A stretch of DNA of 64,000 nt from Alphaproteobacteria bacterium (GTDB lineage: Bacteria; Pseudomonadota; Alphaproteobacteria; Acetobacterales; Acetobacteraceae): contig JAFKFI010000053.1 of assembly GCA_017307285.1 (NCBI GenBank), positions 41,009-105,008 on the forward strand, in the 5' to 3' direction. Shown here piece after piece: positions 41,253-48,942 of this stretch. Below the pieces are notes generated by a model. That model was not told where the DNA came from, searched no databases, and worked only from the letters and a program-made list of their open reading frames with translations. Within the stretch, counting starts at the first letter, position 1. Every line of letters starts with the position of its first letter. A program made the position numbers and the translations under genes.

Positions 41253-43409
41253 TCATTTCGCAAGCCTATTTAGTCGGTCGGCGGCGTAGGCGGCAAGACC
41301 AAGGGTCTGCTCGAACGGGCTTTGGTGGAAGATCATGTCCCGTGTAGGCCAAAGGGCTTCCCCATCCTTCTTGGCCTTATCCTCGCCAGCTCTCTCTGCC
41401 TCGTCCTTCAGCCGCGCGGCCTGCACCTTCAGCTCTCCGGAGGCAACGATGAGTGCCGCCGCCGACCGATCGCGTACCTCATCAGCCCGCTTCTGCTCGG
41501 ATGCAGAGCGCGCCGTCGCCGCCATTCGATCGGAAACGGCGAGCCCGACGAGCGCAGCGGTAACGCCATACTCCGCCACCATTGCCCGCCGGTCCGTTTC
41601 GGGGAACGTCTTCGGCAGACAGCGCGCCGGGACCTCCGAAAGGAGGCTGACCTTGGCCTGCAACCGATCAAGCAACGAAAAGTCTTCTTGCTCCGCTAAG
41701 AAGCTAATCTCCGCCCGTGAGAGGTCTTGATGATTGTCGAGCAGGAGAAAGAGCAGCTTCTGCCGCACAGGGTCCAAGTCGTTGTCGGGTTGCGCTCCTA
41801 CCCACGGAAACCATGTCCGCGCCCCCGATCTGTGCAGGCCAGGCGCCTTCCGGCATCGTTCCAGAAGCTCGTCGAGGGAACTCTGATGCGACCCCAGATA
41901 GGAATCGAGGTGGTCGACAAGCCTGCGCTTGAAGGTCAGATAGGTCCGGTTCTCTCGGCCGACCAGCTGGTTCAAGAGAATGCTGACCTCGAACTCCGCC
42001 CGTAGTTCCAGCCACTCGGAAACTTGCTCCTCGGGCTTGAGGTGAGGTTTCCATGCTTGCCATACGTCGAGCCATTCCGTCAGGACCGCCAGGGCGGCGT
42101 CGGAGGCGCCATAGGCGACCAGCATATTGGCCAGTGCGATCGAGGTATATGGCTGCAGGTAGTACAGGTTGACCTTGCCTTCTTCCGACGCAAATTTCTG
42201 GTATGGGTACATTCCATCACCGTTTGCCGAGATCTCCCTTATCTCGTCGACCCGGCGAAATTTGCGGGCTCTCGTGGTCTCCGGCCCGGTCCAGTACGCG
42301 CCAGCTCGGCACACTTCCTTTCCGACCGAATGGAATGACCGTTGTAGAACGGAAAGGACATTTGCTCTGATACGGCAGGCCATATAGGCGAGATGCGTCA
42401 GGGTCTTCGTCGCTGCGTTGAAGCAAAGATGGTCCGCCGAGGTCTCGACGTCGATCCGCGTCGAGTTCATCCGGTCCAACGCGAGATCTGCGTCTCGCTC
42501 GCGGTCGCTCTCAAACAGGAGCGACGGAATTTGCCAGTCCTCCTCTTGACGACTGGAGGCCCCCTGCGGGCTGCGCACCGACTCCTTTATCGCTGAGTGG
42601 ATCGAGAACAGATCCTCCATAAATCGTTTCAGATCGAGCAAGATGAGATGCGAGTCAGGCACATAATTGACATATTCGATGAGACAATTGGCGATTGCGC
42701 CGATGGGGGCAAGAAGATCGCGGGTTTCATCGATCACATCCCCAGAATGTTTCGCGAGCTTAGGTTCAAGTCCGCTGATGTAAGCCTTATCTGTTTCCAT
42801 GTATCCGGGATGATGGTTGGGGTCTTCCGGCGCATAGCCGTCCTTCGCGGATACCGCGGCTAGGAGATTCCTTAGCCCCGGACGCGGATCGCTCGTCCGT
42901 GGGATCGAGCTGCCTTGCTGATTCGAGGGCGAACTCGCGGACTGAATGCTAGCGCGCGACGAATCGCTCCGCTGCACAAAGCCAAGCTCCAGAACGTTGG
43001 CGACCTTGAAAGTCGAAATATTCGAGCCATTGAAGAACGACGTGAAGACCGGGAAATCGAGCACGACCACCAGGAGCGCGATGCAGCCAGCACCGATCAG
43101 TGGATCGAACTTCCCAGCCCCGGTCCGATAAATGCTCCATCCAAAGCGCGCCATGAACAGGCCGGACAACAGGCCGCCACCCATGTACAGCGCGGCGTCC
43201 GGCCAAGTCGTCGGCTTATCCGCGCCTATGGCTCCAACTACGCTCACGAACGCCAGAGTGGCGCCGAGGAGGCGTAGGCCCAACGTTCGCCGGAACTGCC
43301 AACGCGGATTCTCGCCATGTCCTAGTAATCCGGCTTGCGACAGCCAGAGGCATGCTCCCGCCAGGGCGCTCAGCACGAATGAGGTTCCGTCTCCCCAATT
43401 GTGCCCCAT
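41253..43409 (-). CDS. 718-residue membrane protein of unknown function (orphan, lower GC)
   Basis: A large protein with about four N-terminal hydrophobic segments (roughly residues 10-30, 45-66, 72-92 and 105-127) and then a long soluble domain of about 590 residues. The soluble part has TPR- or helical-looking stretches (for example YTSIALANMLVAYGASDAALAVLTEWLDVWQAW) and no nuclease, kinase or ATPase motif I can identify. The gene is visibly less GC-rich than its neighbours and uses more AT-ending codons, suggesting recent acquisition. It sits alone between pgk and an MFS gene. I do not recognise a family. Confidence 0.7.
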   Translation of the reverse strand: MGHNWGDGTSFVLSALAGACLWLSQAGLLGHGENPRWQFRRTLGLRLLGATLAFVSVVGAIGADKPTTWPDAALYMGGGLLSGLFMARFGWSIYRTGAGKFDPLIGAGCIALLVVVLDFPVFTSFFNGSNISTFKVANVLELGFVQRSDSSRASIQSASSPSNQQGSSIPRTSDPRPGLRNLLAAVSAKDGYAPEDPNHHPGYMETDKAYISGLEPKLAKHSGDVIDETRDLLAPIGAIANCLIEYVNYVPDSHLILLDLKRFMEDLFSIHSAIKESVRSPQGASSRQEEDWQIPSLLFESDRERDADLALDRMNSTRIDVETSADHLCFNAATKTLTHLAYMACRIRANVLSVLQRSFHSVGKEVCRAGAYWTGPETTRARKFRRVDEIREISANGDGMYPYQKFASEEGKVNLYYLQPYTSIALANMLVAYGASDAALAVLTEWLDVWQAWKPHLKPEEQVSEWLELRAEFEVSILLNQLVGRENRTYLTFKRRLVDHLDSYLGSHQSSLDELLERCRKAPGLHRSGARTWFPWVGAQPDNDLDPVRQKLLFLLLDNHQDLSRAEISFLAEQEDFSLLDRLQAKVSLLSEVPARCLPKTFPETDRRAMVAEYGVTAALVGLAVSDRMAATARSASEQKRADEVRDRSAAALIVASGELKVQAARLKDEAERAGEDKAKKDGEALWPTRDMIFHQSPFEQTLGLAAYAADRLNRLAK

Positions 43410-43438
43410 GCAGACCTCCCCGGCGCTGAATCCAGTGA

Positions 43439-43459
43439 CCGCATATATGTCATATGCGG
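43439..43459. repeat. Palindrome upstream of the 718-residue protein gene
   Basis: CCGCATAT and ATATGCGG are perfect 8-bp inverted copies separated by ATGTC. The site lies about 30 bases upstream of the ATG at 43409 in an AT-rich patch, a plausible operator or promoter-proximal protein-binding site. Confidence 0.5.
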
Positions 43460-43497
43460 AACAGGTCTACAATCGCAACAACATTACCCTGCCGTGT

Positions 43498-44721
43498 TCA
43501 AATCCCCCGCCACCATCGCCGTGTGAGCGCCAGCACCACCAGCCCCTCGATCCCGCTCGCCGCGGTCGCCCATTGCGCGCCGATCAGGTCGGCCAGCCAG
43601 CCGAGGTGGATGAAGCCGATCGGGCCGATGCCGATGCAGACCGACAGCACGCCGAGCATCCGGCTGCGCATTTCGGGCGGGGCGGCGAGATACACCAGGG
43701 TCGCCTGCATGATGCTGAACCCGGCACCACCCAGGCCGGTAAACAGCAACGCCCCGCCTGCGATCACCGGATCGGGGATCAGCGCGAACGCGGTCAACAT
43801 GGCGAAATACACCGCGACGCCGCCGACATAGGACGCGGCATAGAAGCGCGGCCGGACGAATAGCGCCATCAGGATGGCGCCGCCGAACGCACCGATCCCG
43901 TCCATGCTGGCGAGAATGCCGATGCCCTCGGGCCCGAGATGCAGCTGGTCCTGCCCGATCACTGGGACCATGCTGGTGAAGGGCCAGCCGAACACGTTGT
44001 AGATGATCGTCACCAGCAGGGTGCCGATCAGCCGCCGGTCGCGTCGGACCAGCCGCAGCCCCTCGGCAATGCGGGCGAACACCGCCCCCGAGGCCGCAGC
44101 CGGCGAACGGTTGCGATACCGCACGGCGTAGGCCGACCACAGCGCGGTCAGGTAGAGGACCACGCTCAGGGCGAAGACGCTCTCGATGCCCCCCGAAGCC
44201 AGCAGCAGGCCGCCGAGCGTCGGGCCGACCATGCGGCTGGCGTTGTTGGCGCCGACATCGATCGACATGGCGGTGCTCATGCGATCGGCGCCCACCACCT
44301 CGCCCAGCATCACGCGGCGGACCGGATTGTCGGTCGCCCAGCCGACCCCGTTGAGGAAGCTTGCCACCGCGAGATGCCAGACCTCGAGCGCGCCGGCATA
44401 GGCGAGCCACGCGCAGGCCGCCGAGGTCGCGCCCATCAGCAGCACCACGAGGAACAGCGCGGTGCGGCGCTCGATCTGCTCGGCGGCGGCACCGAGGAAT
44501 GCGCCGAACAGGCCCATCGGCAGCAGCCGCAGCATGGTCAGCATGGCGACGATGAAGGCCGAGCCGGTGCGCTGGTAGGCGAAGACGCCGATCGCCACCG
44601 TCTCCAGCCAGCGTACGATGAAGACAATCAGGCCGACATGCCATAACCGCCAGAAATCGGCGTCGTCGAAGAGCCGCAGCCGCCGGCCGGACAGCAGCCG
44701 CGCGGCGCTGGAAGGAAGCAC
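43498..44721 (-). CDS. MFS transporter
   Basis: A membrane transporter of about 407 residues if started at GTG 44721, which has AAGGAC ten bases upstream and gives a normal MFS length; the open frame continues to 44892 with non-membrane sequence. It has about twelve hydrophobic segments, with the first reading WHVGLIVFIVRWLETVAIGVFAY. The loop after helix 2 (FGAFLGAAAEQIERR) is MFS-like, and relatives belong to the enterobactin-exporter-like group. Substrate unknown. Its last codons contain a chance tRNA-like sequence. Confidence 0.86.
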   Translation of the reverse strand: MLPSSAARLLSGRRLRLFDDADFWRLWHVGLIVFIVRWLETVAIGVFAYQRTGSAFIVAMLTMLRLLPMGLFGAFLGAAAEQIERRTALFLVVLLMGATSAACAWLAYAGALEVWHLAVASFLNGVGWATDNPVRRVMLGEVVGADRMSTAMSIDVGANNASRMVGPTLGGLLLASGGIESVFALSVVLYLTALWSAYAVRYRNRSPAAASGAVFARIAEGLRLVRRDRRLIGTLLVTIIYNVFGWPFTSMVPVIGQDQLHLGPEGIGILASMDGIGAFGGAILMALFVRPRFYAASYVGGVAVYFAMLTAFALIPDPVIAGGALLFTGLGGAGFSIMQATLVYLAAPPEMRSRMLGVLSVCIGIGPIGFIHLGWLADLIGAQWATAASGIEGLVVLALTRRWWRGI

Positions 44722-44879
44722 GTGCGTGAACGTCCTTGCTGGCTGGTCCGGCTCGATGCCGGGGCGGGCGCAATCTGCCGGCAGTGGCGGAGGGCCGCAA
44801 CCGTCCAACGCTTGGCGGGTGCCGCAACAATTGGATCGCGATGAAACCCCCGTGAGCCGCCGGTTTCCGGCGGGCTCGC

Positions 44880-45015
44880 GGAAACCCGACAAGCTCTCGG
44901 CCCTTAACGCGGTGACTGTGCTGTCGAGTGACAGCAGGAACGGGCGGCGTACATCTCCCCCAACGCCGCCTCGGAACCTGGCCGCCGAGCCCTCCAGGCT
45001 CGGCGGCGCTTTTTT
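44880..45015 (+). ncRNA. Candidate small RNA with three hairpins and a strong terminator
   Basis: The 323-base gap between the MFS start (44721) and 45045 holds stacked inverted repeats on the plus strand. GGCGGCGT at 44943-44950 pairs with ACGCCGCC at 44963-44970 around a C-rich loop, and the terminator at 44981 follows. Upstream, GTTTCCG and CGGAAAC around 44860-44885 also pair. No plus-strand gene precedes the terminator, so an independent short transcript is the simplest explanation. The 5' end is a guess and I cannot match it to a known RNA family. Confidence 0.45.
44981..45015 (+). terminator. Rho-independent terminator
   Basis: An 11-bp G-C-rich stem (44981-44991 with 44997-45007), a five-base loop CTCCA, and six T residues at 45010-45015. 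The T-run is only on the plus strand, so it ends a rightward transcript although both upstream MFS gene and its neighbours read leftward. Confidence 0.88.
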
Positions 45016-45044
45016 GTTGGACGATCTTCATATATTGTTAACGG

Positions 45045-45308
45045 ATGCGGTTCATGATCCTGCGCATGTTGTCGACCAATTCCCTTGCGGCCTTCTCCGC
45101 GAGCGTCGCGCAGACGGGTCTCTCTTCACGGGCGGGCATTTCTCCTGCCGGGGGCGCATCGAATACCGGCCCCGTGACGCGCGTGCGAGCGACCGGCATG
45201 CAGGGCCAGCCGCAGGCGACACCGCAAAAGCTGGCCCCCGCCGATGGGTCTGCGCCGCCTCCCGGACGCACGTTGCCGCGCGGATCGTTGCTCGACCTGT
45301 CCGTCTGA
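45045..45308 (+). CDS. Small protein of unknown function
   Basis: An 87-residue ORF starting MRFMILRMLSTNSLAAF and ending in LPRGSLLDLSV, rich in Ala, Pro, Gly and Gln in the middle. It starts 30 bases after a terminator in an AT-rich segment (CATATATTGTTAACGG) that would make a good promoter, but no ribosome-binding site is clear. The C-terminal PRGSLLDLSV gives an impression of a conserved motif that I cannot verify. Treat as probable rather than certain. Confidence 0.5.
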   Translation: MRFMILRMLSTNSLAAFSASVAQTGLSSRAGISPAGGASNTGPVTRVRATGMQGQPQATPQKLAPADGSAPPPGRTLPRGSLLDLSV

Positions 45309-45491
45309 TCAGCGCAGACTGCCGCAGCGCATACGGAATCTTCCTCTGGCCGATCGGATATCGTCACGAGGCAGCCATGAACCGGAGCGGGCGCAGCTCC
45401 CCTCAGATCCCAGGAACCGCAAGGAACTAAGGTCAATCCGCGGCGTCATCGCCTCTTGAACCTGGCACGCGAACACGGCACCCTTGCGGAA

Positions 45492-46049
45492 ATGCCTGAC
45501 TTCATTCGCCGCGTCCCGGACGGCGACAACCGTGAGCGGCTCGTCTGCCCGGATTGCGGCCACGTGGCCTACGAGAACCCCAAGGTGGTGGTCGGGTCGG
45601 TCGTGGTGGCGAATGGCGCGCTGTTGATGTGCCGCCGGGCCATCGACCCACGACGAGGCTTCTGGACCCTGCCCGCCGGCTACCTCGAACTTGGCGAGAC
45701 CGTGGAGGAGGGCGCGCGGCGCGAGGCGTGGGAGGAAGCTCGGGCACGGATCGCCCTCGACGGCATTCTCGGCGTCTTCAGCATCAGCCGCATCGGCCAG
45801 GTCCAGGTGATCTTCCGTGCCCGGTTCGAGGGCGTTCCCGCCTACGCCACCGGCGAGGAAAGCCTCGACGTCCGGCTGTTTCGGCCGGAGGAAATTCCCT
45901 GGTCGGAGATCGCGTTCCCGTCGGTCCATTGGGCGCTGGATGCCTGGCGTCGAGCGGGGGCCGGGCCGCTCGCGGCACCAGCGCGCAACCCGGAGCAGGA
46001 CCCGCGCGGCACGAACGGGCTGTCCGGCTCCGTCGCGGCTGGGCTATGA
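45492..46049 (+). CDS. Nudix hydrolase with N-terminal zinc-ribbon-like segment
   Basis: A 185-residue hydrolase of nucleotide-diphosphate-linked compounds. The Nudix box runs G-YLELG-E-TVEEGAR-RE-A-W-EE-A-R, with the catalytic REAWEE glutamates intact but the usual final Gly replaced by Arg. Before it, LVCPDCGHVAYENPK resembles the zinc-ribbon half of NudC-like proteins, with one CxxC only. ATG at 45492 gives the normal family start; a TTG at 45456 is an alternative. It overlaps the next gene by four bases. Confidence 0.9.
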   Translation: MPDFIRRVPDGDNRERLVCPDCGHVAYENPKVVVGSVVVANGALLMCRRAIDPRRGFWTLPAGYLELGETVEEGARREAWEEARARIALDGILGVFSISRIGQVQVIFRARFEGVPAYATGEESLDVRLFRPEEIPWSEIAFPSVHWALDAWRRAGAGPLAAPARNPEQDPRGTNGLSGSVAAGL

Positions 46050-46387
46050 AGCGCCGTACGCTTCTGGCGGCCGTGTTCGGCGTCGCCACGATGGGCGCCT
46101 CGCCGCGTCGGTCGGCACCGGTCCTGTCGCCGGACGAAAACTTCCCACTGCCACCCGTGCCGCCGGCGAAGCCGCCCGCTTTTCAAGCCGCCCCCGTACC
46201 CGATTTCGATCTCAGCGCCCCCGCGCAGGCCGAGCGCAACAGCGGCCCGGAGCTGAGCCCGGACCTCTTCAGCGGTCGGGCCTACAACGGCGGCCAGGGC
46301 TACCTCCCAGGCTCGACCATTGAGCGCCAGCAGCAACAGCGCCAATTGCCCGTCCCCGGCTTCAACCTCAAGATGCCGCTGCAGTAG
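46046..46387 (+). CDS. Exported proline-rich protein of unknown function
   Basis: A 113-residue protein with a leader MKRRTLLAAVFGVATMGA (Arg-Arg near the start, possibly twin-arginine but without a full motif). The rest is Pro-rich (PLPPVPPAKPPAFQAAPVP), then Gln-rich near the C-terminus, and lacks obvious domains, so it is likely disordered. It is coupled to the Nudix gene by an ATGA overlap and abuts the stop of the convergent MFS gene with no gap. Function unknown. Confidence 0.7.
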   Translation: MKRRTLLAAVFGVATMGASPRRSAPVLSPDENFPLPPVPPAKPPAFQAAPVPDFDLSAPAQAERNSGPELSPDLFSGRAYNGGQGYLPGSTIERQQQQRQLPVPGFNLKMPLQ

Positions 46388-47599
46388 CTATTCCGCGGCG
46401 ACGGCCACCGGCTCGCCTTGCCGCGCCGCCGAGCGGGCGCTGCCGGCGCAGAGCAGGCTCAGAAGCAAGATGACCGAGACCAGCACGAGCACCAGCTCGG
46501 GATGACCGCGGTCGATCAGGAAGCCGAACGGCACCGGCGTGATCGCCGAGCCGAGCGGCAGCCCGGCGCTGACGAAGCCGAACACCTTGCCGATCTGCCC
46601 GGGAGGAGCGGCGTCCTTCACCATCACGTCGCGCGGCGTGCGGCTGGCGCCGAGTGCAAGGCCCGAGAAGAACACCAGCCCGATTGCCACCGCTCCGGGC
46701 ACCGGCAGCACGCCGACCGCCAGGATCAGGCCAGCGGAGAAGGTCGTGAGCACCACGGCGAAGCTCAGCAGATGGGTCTTATAGCGATCGGCGAACCAGC
46801 CGCCGACCAACGTGCCAGCGGTTGAGCCGGCCATATAGGCGAACAGCGCCGTCGAGGCGACCCTGAGATCGAGCCCCTTGACGGTGTGCAGCACGGTGAT
46901 GAGCCAGGCCTGCACCCCCGCACCCGCGCAGGCCCCGAGCATGAAGAAACCGAAGAACAACAGCATCGGCCGTGTCATCAGCAGCTGCCGGCCGCTGATC
47001 GGGGCACTCGCATGATGCGGCTGCTCGCGCGCCTGATCCACCAAGATGCGGCTCTGCAGCAGGATGGCGCCGACGATGGGCACGCCGACGAGCCCGACCA
47101 GACCGAGGCTAGCGCGCCAGCCGATCCATACCATCAGCAGCGCGATCACCGGTGCGCCGGCCGAGAACCCCAGATTGCCGCTGAATGTGTGCAGCGCGAA
47201 GGAGCGGCCCATACGGTCCTTGTCCACTGAGCCGCTGAGGATCGCGTAGTCGGCCGGGTGGATCACCGAATTGCCGACGCCCGACAGCACGGCGAGGACG
47301 AGAATTTGCCAGAACGCGGTCGCCAGCCCCATCGCCGCGATCGAAAGCGACATCAGCAGCGCCCCGCCGACCAGGAACCGGCGCGCCCCGTAGCGGTCCA
47401 CCAGGAACCCCACGGGCGTCTGCAGCACGGCCGTGGTGCCCGACATCAGCGCGACGCTGAGCCCGAGTTGCGCAAAGCTGACGTCGAACACTCTCTGCCA
47501 CACCAGGAACATCGGCGGCAGGCACAGCACGTAGAAATGCGACATGAAATGGCCGGTGCCGATCAGCAGATTGACCCGGGTGCTGCGGCTGAGCGCCAT
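46388..47599 (-). CDS. MFS transporter
   Basis: A 403-residue transporter with about twelve hydrophobic segments. The first reads LLIGTGHFMSHFYVLCLPPMF, and the loop DRYGARRFLVGG after helix 2 fits the MFS signature. The ATG at 47599 is preceded by GGAAGGA. Relatives of this type are sometimes annotated as fosmidomycin-resistance-like, but the substrate cannot be told. It is unrelated in detail to the MFS gene at 43498. Confidence 0.88.
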   Translation of the reverse strand: MALSRSTRVNLLIGTGHFMSHFYVLCLPPMFLVWQRVFDVSFAQLGLSVALMSGTTAVLQTPVGFLVDRYGARRFLVGGALLMSLSIAAMGLATAFWQILVLAVLSGVGNSVIHPADYAILSGSVDKDRMGRSFALHTFSGNLGFSAGAPVIALLMVWIGWRASLGLVGLVGVPIVGAILLQSRILVDQAREQPHHASAPISGRQLLMTRPMLLFFGFFMLGACAGAGVQAWLITVLHTVKGLDLRVASTALFAYMAGSTAGTLVGGWFADRYKTHLLSFAVVLTTFSAGLILAVGVLPVPGAVAIGLVFFSGLALGASRTPRDVMVKDAAPPGQIGKVFGFVSAGLPLGSAITPVPFGFLIDRGHPELVLVLVSVILLLSLLCAGSARSAARQGEPVAVAAE

Positions 47600-47739
47600 C
47601 CTGCGTCGTCCTTCCGGTGGCGAAAGGGGAACAATGCGGCCGGCGCTGCGGGGCGTCAACGATCGGCGTCTCGCGGCGGACTGAATTCCGCTGGGGTGGA
47701 CGGCCCCGCGGCATGTGGTGCCAAGGTTTGGGGTTTGTC

Positions 47740-47880
47740 ATGAACTCGAACGAGGAGCCGTCCGCCGTTGAGCTTGGACGCATTACCATCGACATGTCCA
47801 AGCCGATGTTCACCGTGCAGGGGGCGGATGCGCGCTACGCGGCCATGCCGCCCTGCCGGACGCGGCGGCCGCGGCAGCGA
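47740..47880 (+). pseudogene. Remnant of an IS110-like transposase N-terminus
   Basis: From ATG at 47740 the sequence reads VELGRITIDMSKPMFTVQGA, closely like the start of IS110-family transposases (first catalytic Asp in IDxSK, then F-x-V-x-G-x-D). After about 30 residues the similarity stops and the frame becomes Arg-rich. No other transposase domains, no terminal repeats. This lies in a 388-base gap between the MFS start and the DUF4168 gene. Confidence 0.4.
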
Positions 47881-47923
47881 GAGAACCTCACCCAAACCCT
47901 TTTCACCCACAGGGCCGTCACAC

Positions 47924-47956
47924 CCGCCCTACGAAGTCGAGCACATCGTAGGGCGG
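47924..47956. repeat. Intergenic palindrome, 11-bp arms
   Basis: CCGCCCTACGA (47924-47934) and its exact complement TCGTAGGGCGG (47946-47956) flank an 11-base loop. It lies about 30 bases past the DUF4168 stop at 47988 on the minus strand, where it could mark the end of that transcript, although no T-run follows. Similar palindromes are widespread in Alphaproteobacteria. Confidence 0.65.
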
Positions 47957-47987
47957 AAGCCATTCTGCCCCTTGGGCGTCACGGTCG

Positions 47988-48377
47988 CTATCGGTTGATC
48001 TTCGCCGCAGCCAGGACGCGCTCCTTGAGCGCGGGGTCCGACTGCGCATCATGGATCACTTGGTTGTACTGGTCGATCGTCAGACCGTGGCGGGCGATCG
48101 ACGCGGTTGCTTCGCCGCTTGCCTGCTTTGACAGATCCTGCTGTTCGGTCGGGGTCTTGGCCGACTGCAAGCGCTGGGCGTAGGACTGCTTGATCTGCAC
48201 GACATCTCGCAGGGCCGCACCCACTTTGCCGACCGTCGCGTCGGACACATTGGCATGGGCGGCTCCGGCGTTTGGCATCGCGGGATGTTGGTTGGTACCG
48301 CTCGTCTGCGCGGCGGCGGGCAGGCCGGCGGCGATGAGCATGGCCGCGGCGGCCATGCTGCTTCCCAGGTGGCGCAT
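47988..48377 (-). CDS. DUF4168 family exported protein
   Basis: A 129-residue protein with a signal peptide (about residues 1-23). The mature part holds a DUF4168-like helical domain: VGKVGAALRDVVQIKQSYAQ followed by LTIDQYNQVIHDAQSDPALKERVL. Function of the family is unknown. It is a paralogue of the next gene upstream, which lacks the leader, with 65 bases between them. Confidence 0.82.
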   Translation of the reverse strand: MRHLGSSMAAAAMLIAAGLPAAAQTSGTNQHPAMPNAGAAHANVSDATVGKVGAALRDVVQIKQSYAQRLQSAKTPTEQQDLSKQASGEATASIARHGLTIDQYNQVIHDAQSDPALKERVLAAAKINR

Positions 48378-48442
48378 GATTGTCTCCGGAAACGTGGGCA
48401 GAGGGCCGTCGCGACCCCGATCGATCGCGACAGCCTGCGGTG

Positions 48443-48727
48443 TCAGTCGGCCCTTGATGCCGCCAGGACGCGCTGGCCGAGCTCGGCGCCCTCTTCCGCG
48501 GCAGATATGACGGAGTTGAACTGGCCGACCGACAGGCCTTGATCGCTCACCGCTTGGATCATCACGTCCTGCGCTTCGGCCGCGACCGCCTCTTTCTCGT
48601 CGTCCGTGTCCACGAGCGCGAGACGCTTGGTGTATTCTTCTCTGATCTGCGTGACCTGCCCGAGCGCCACGCCGACTTTCTGCACGGTGTCGTCAGAGAT
48701 GTTCGGGTTGTTCCTGTTGCTCGCCAT
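48443..48727 (-). CDS. DUF4168 family protein, cytoplasmic version
   Basis: A 94-residue protein with the same domain as its neighbour: VQKVGVALGQVTQIREEYTK and LSVGQFNSVISAAEEGAELGQRV. It starts MASNRNNPNISDD with no signal peptide, so it probably stays in the cytoplasm. GAGGAGA precedes the ATG. The pair suggests a local duplication in which one copy gained or lost export. Confidence 0.8.
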   Translation of the reverse strand: MASNRNNPNISDDTVQKVGVALGQVTQIREEYTKRLALVDTDDEKEAVAAEAQDVMIQAVSDQGLSVGQFNSVISAAEEGAELGQRVLAASRAD

Positions 48728-48868
48728 GCATTCTCCTCTTCGCGTTGGACGAAGTTGTTCGGGTGCGAACGAGGGGCACGGATGACGGTTGCCTGCGGTG
48801 CGAGAAAAAATTGTGAGTGCCGCAACTACTTACGATGCACCCTCCGTCCTGCTCGGCGAAGGCCTAGC

Positions 48869-48925
48869 ATCCACGACTTTCGCGCGTGCGGCCAGGGAGT
48901 CGTGGATGGTCGGCCTGCGCCGACC
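48869..48925. repeat. Dispersed repeat, copy 1 (two hairpins)
   Basis: ATCCACGACT (48869-48878) pairs with AGTCGTGGAT (48898-48907). Directly after comes a second hairpin, GGTCGGC (48908-48914) with GCCGACC (48919-48925) around CTGC. A near-identical element lies at 59958-60012. Both lie just 3' of a minus-strand gene. Confidence 0.85.
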
Positions 48926-48942
48926 ATGACGTAAGAGTGAGG

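Noticed and set aside
43492..43513. Sequence like the 3' end of a tRNA (TTCAAATCCC... then GCCACCA)
   Set aside because: The flanking bases cannot form a T stem, no acceptor or anticodon arm is found upstream, and the bases encode the C-terminus RRWWRGI of the MFS transporter. It is a chance resemblance and not good evidence for an attachment site.
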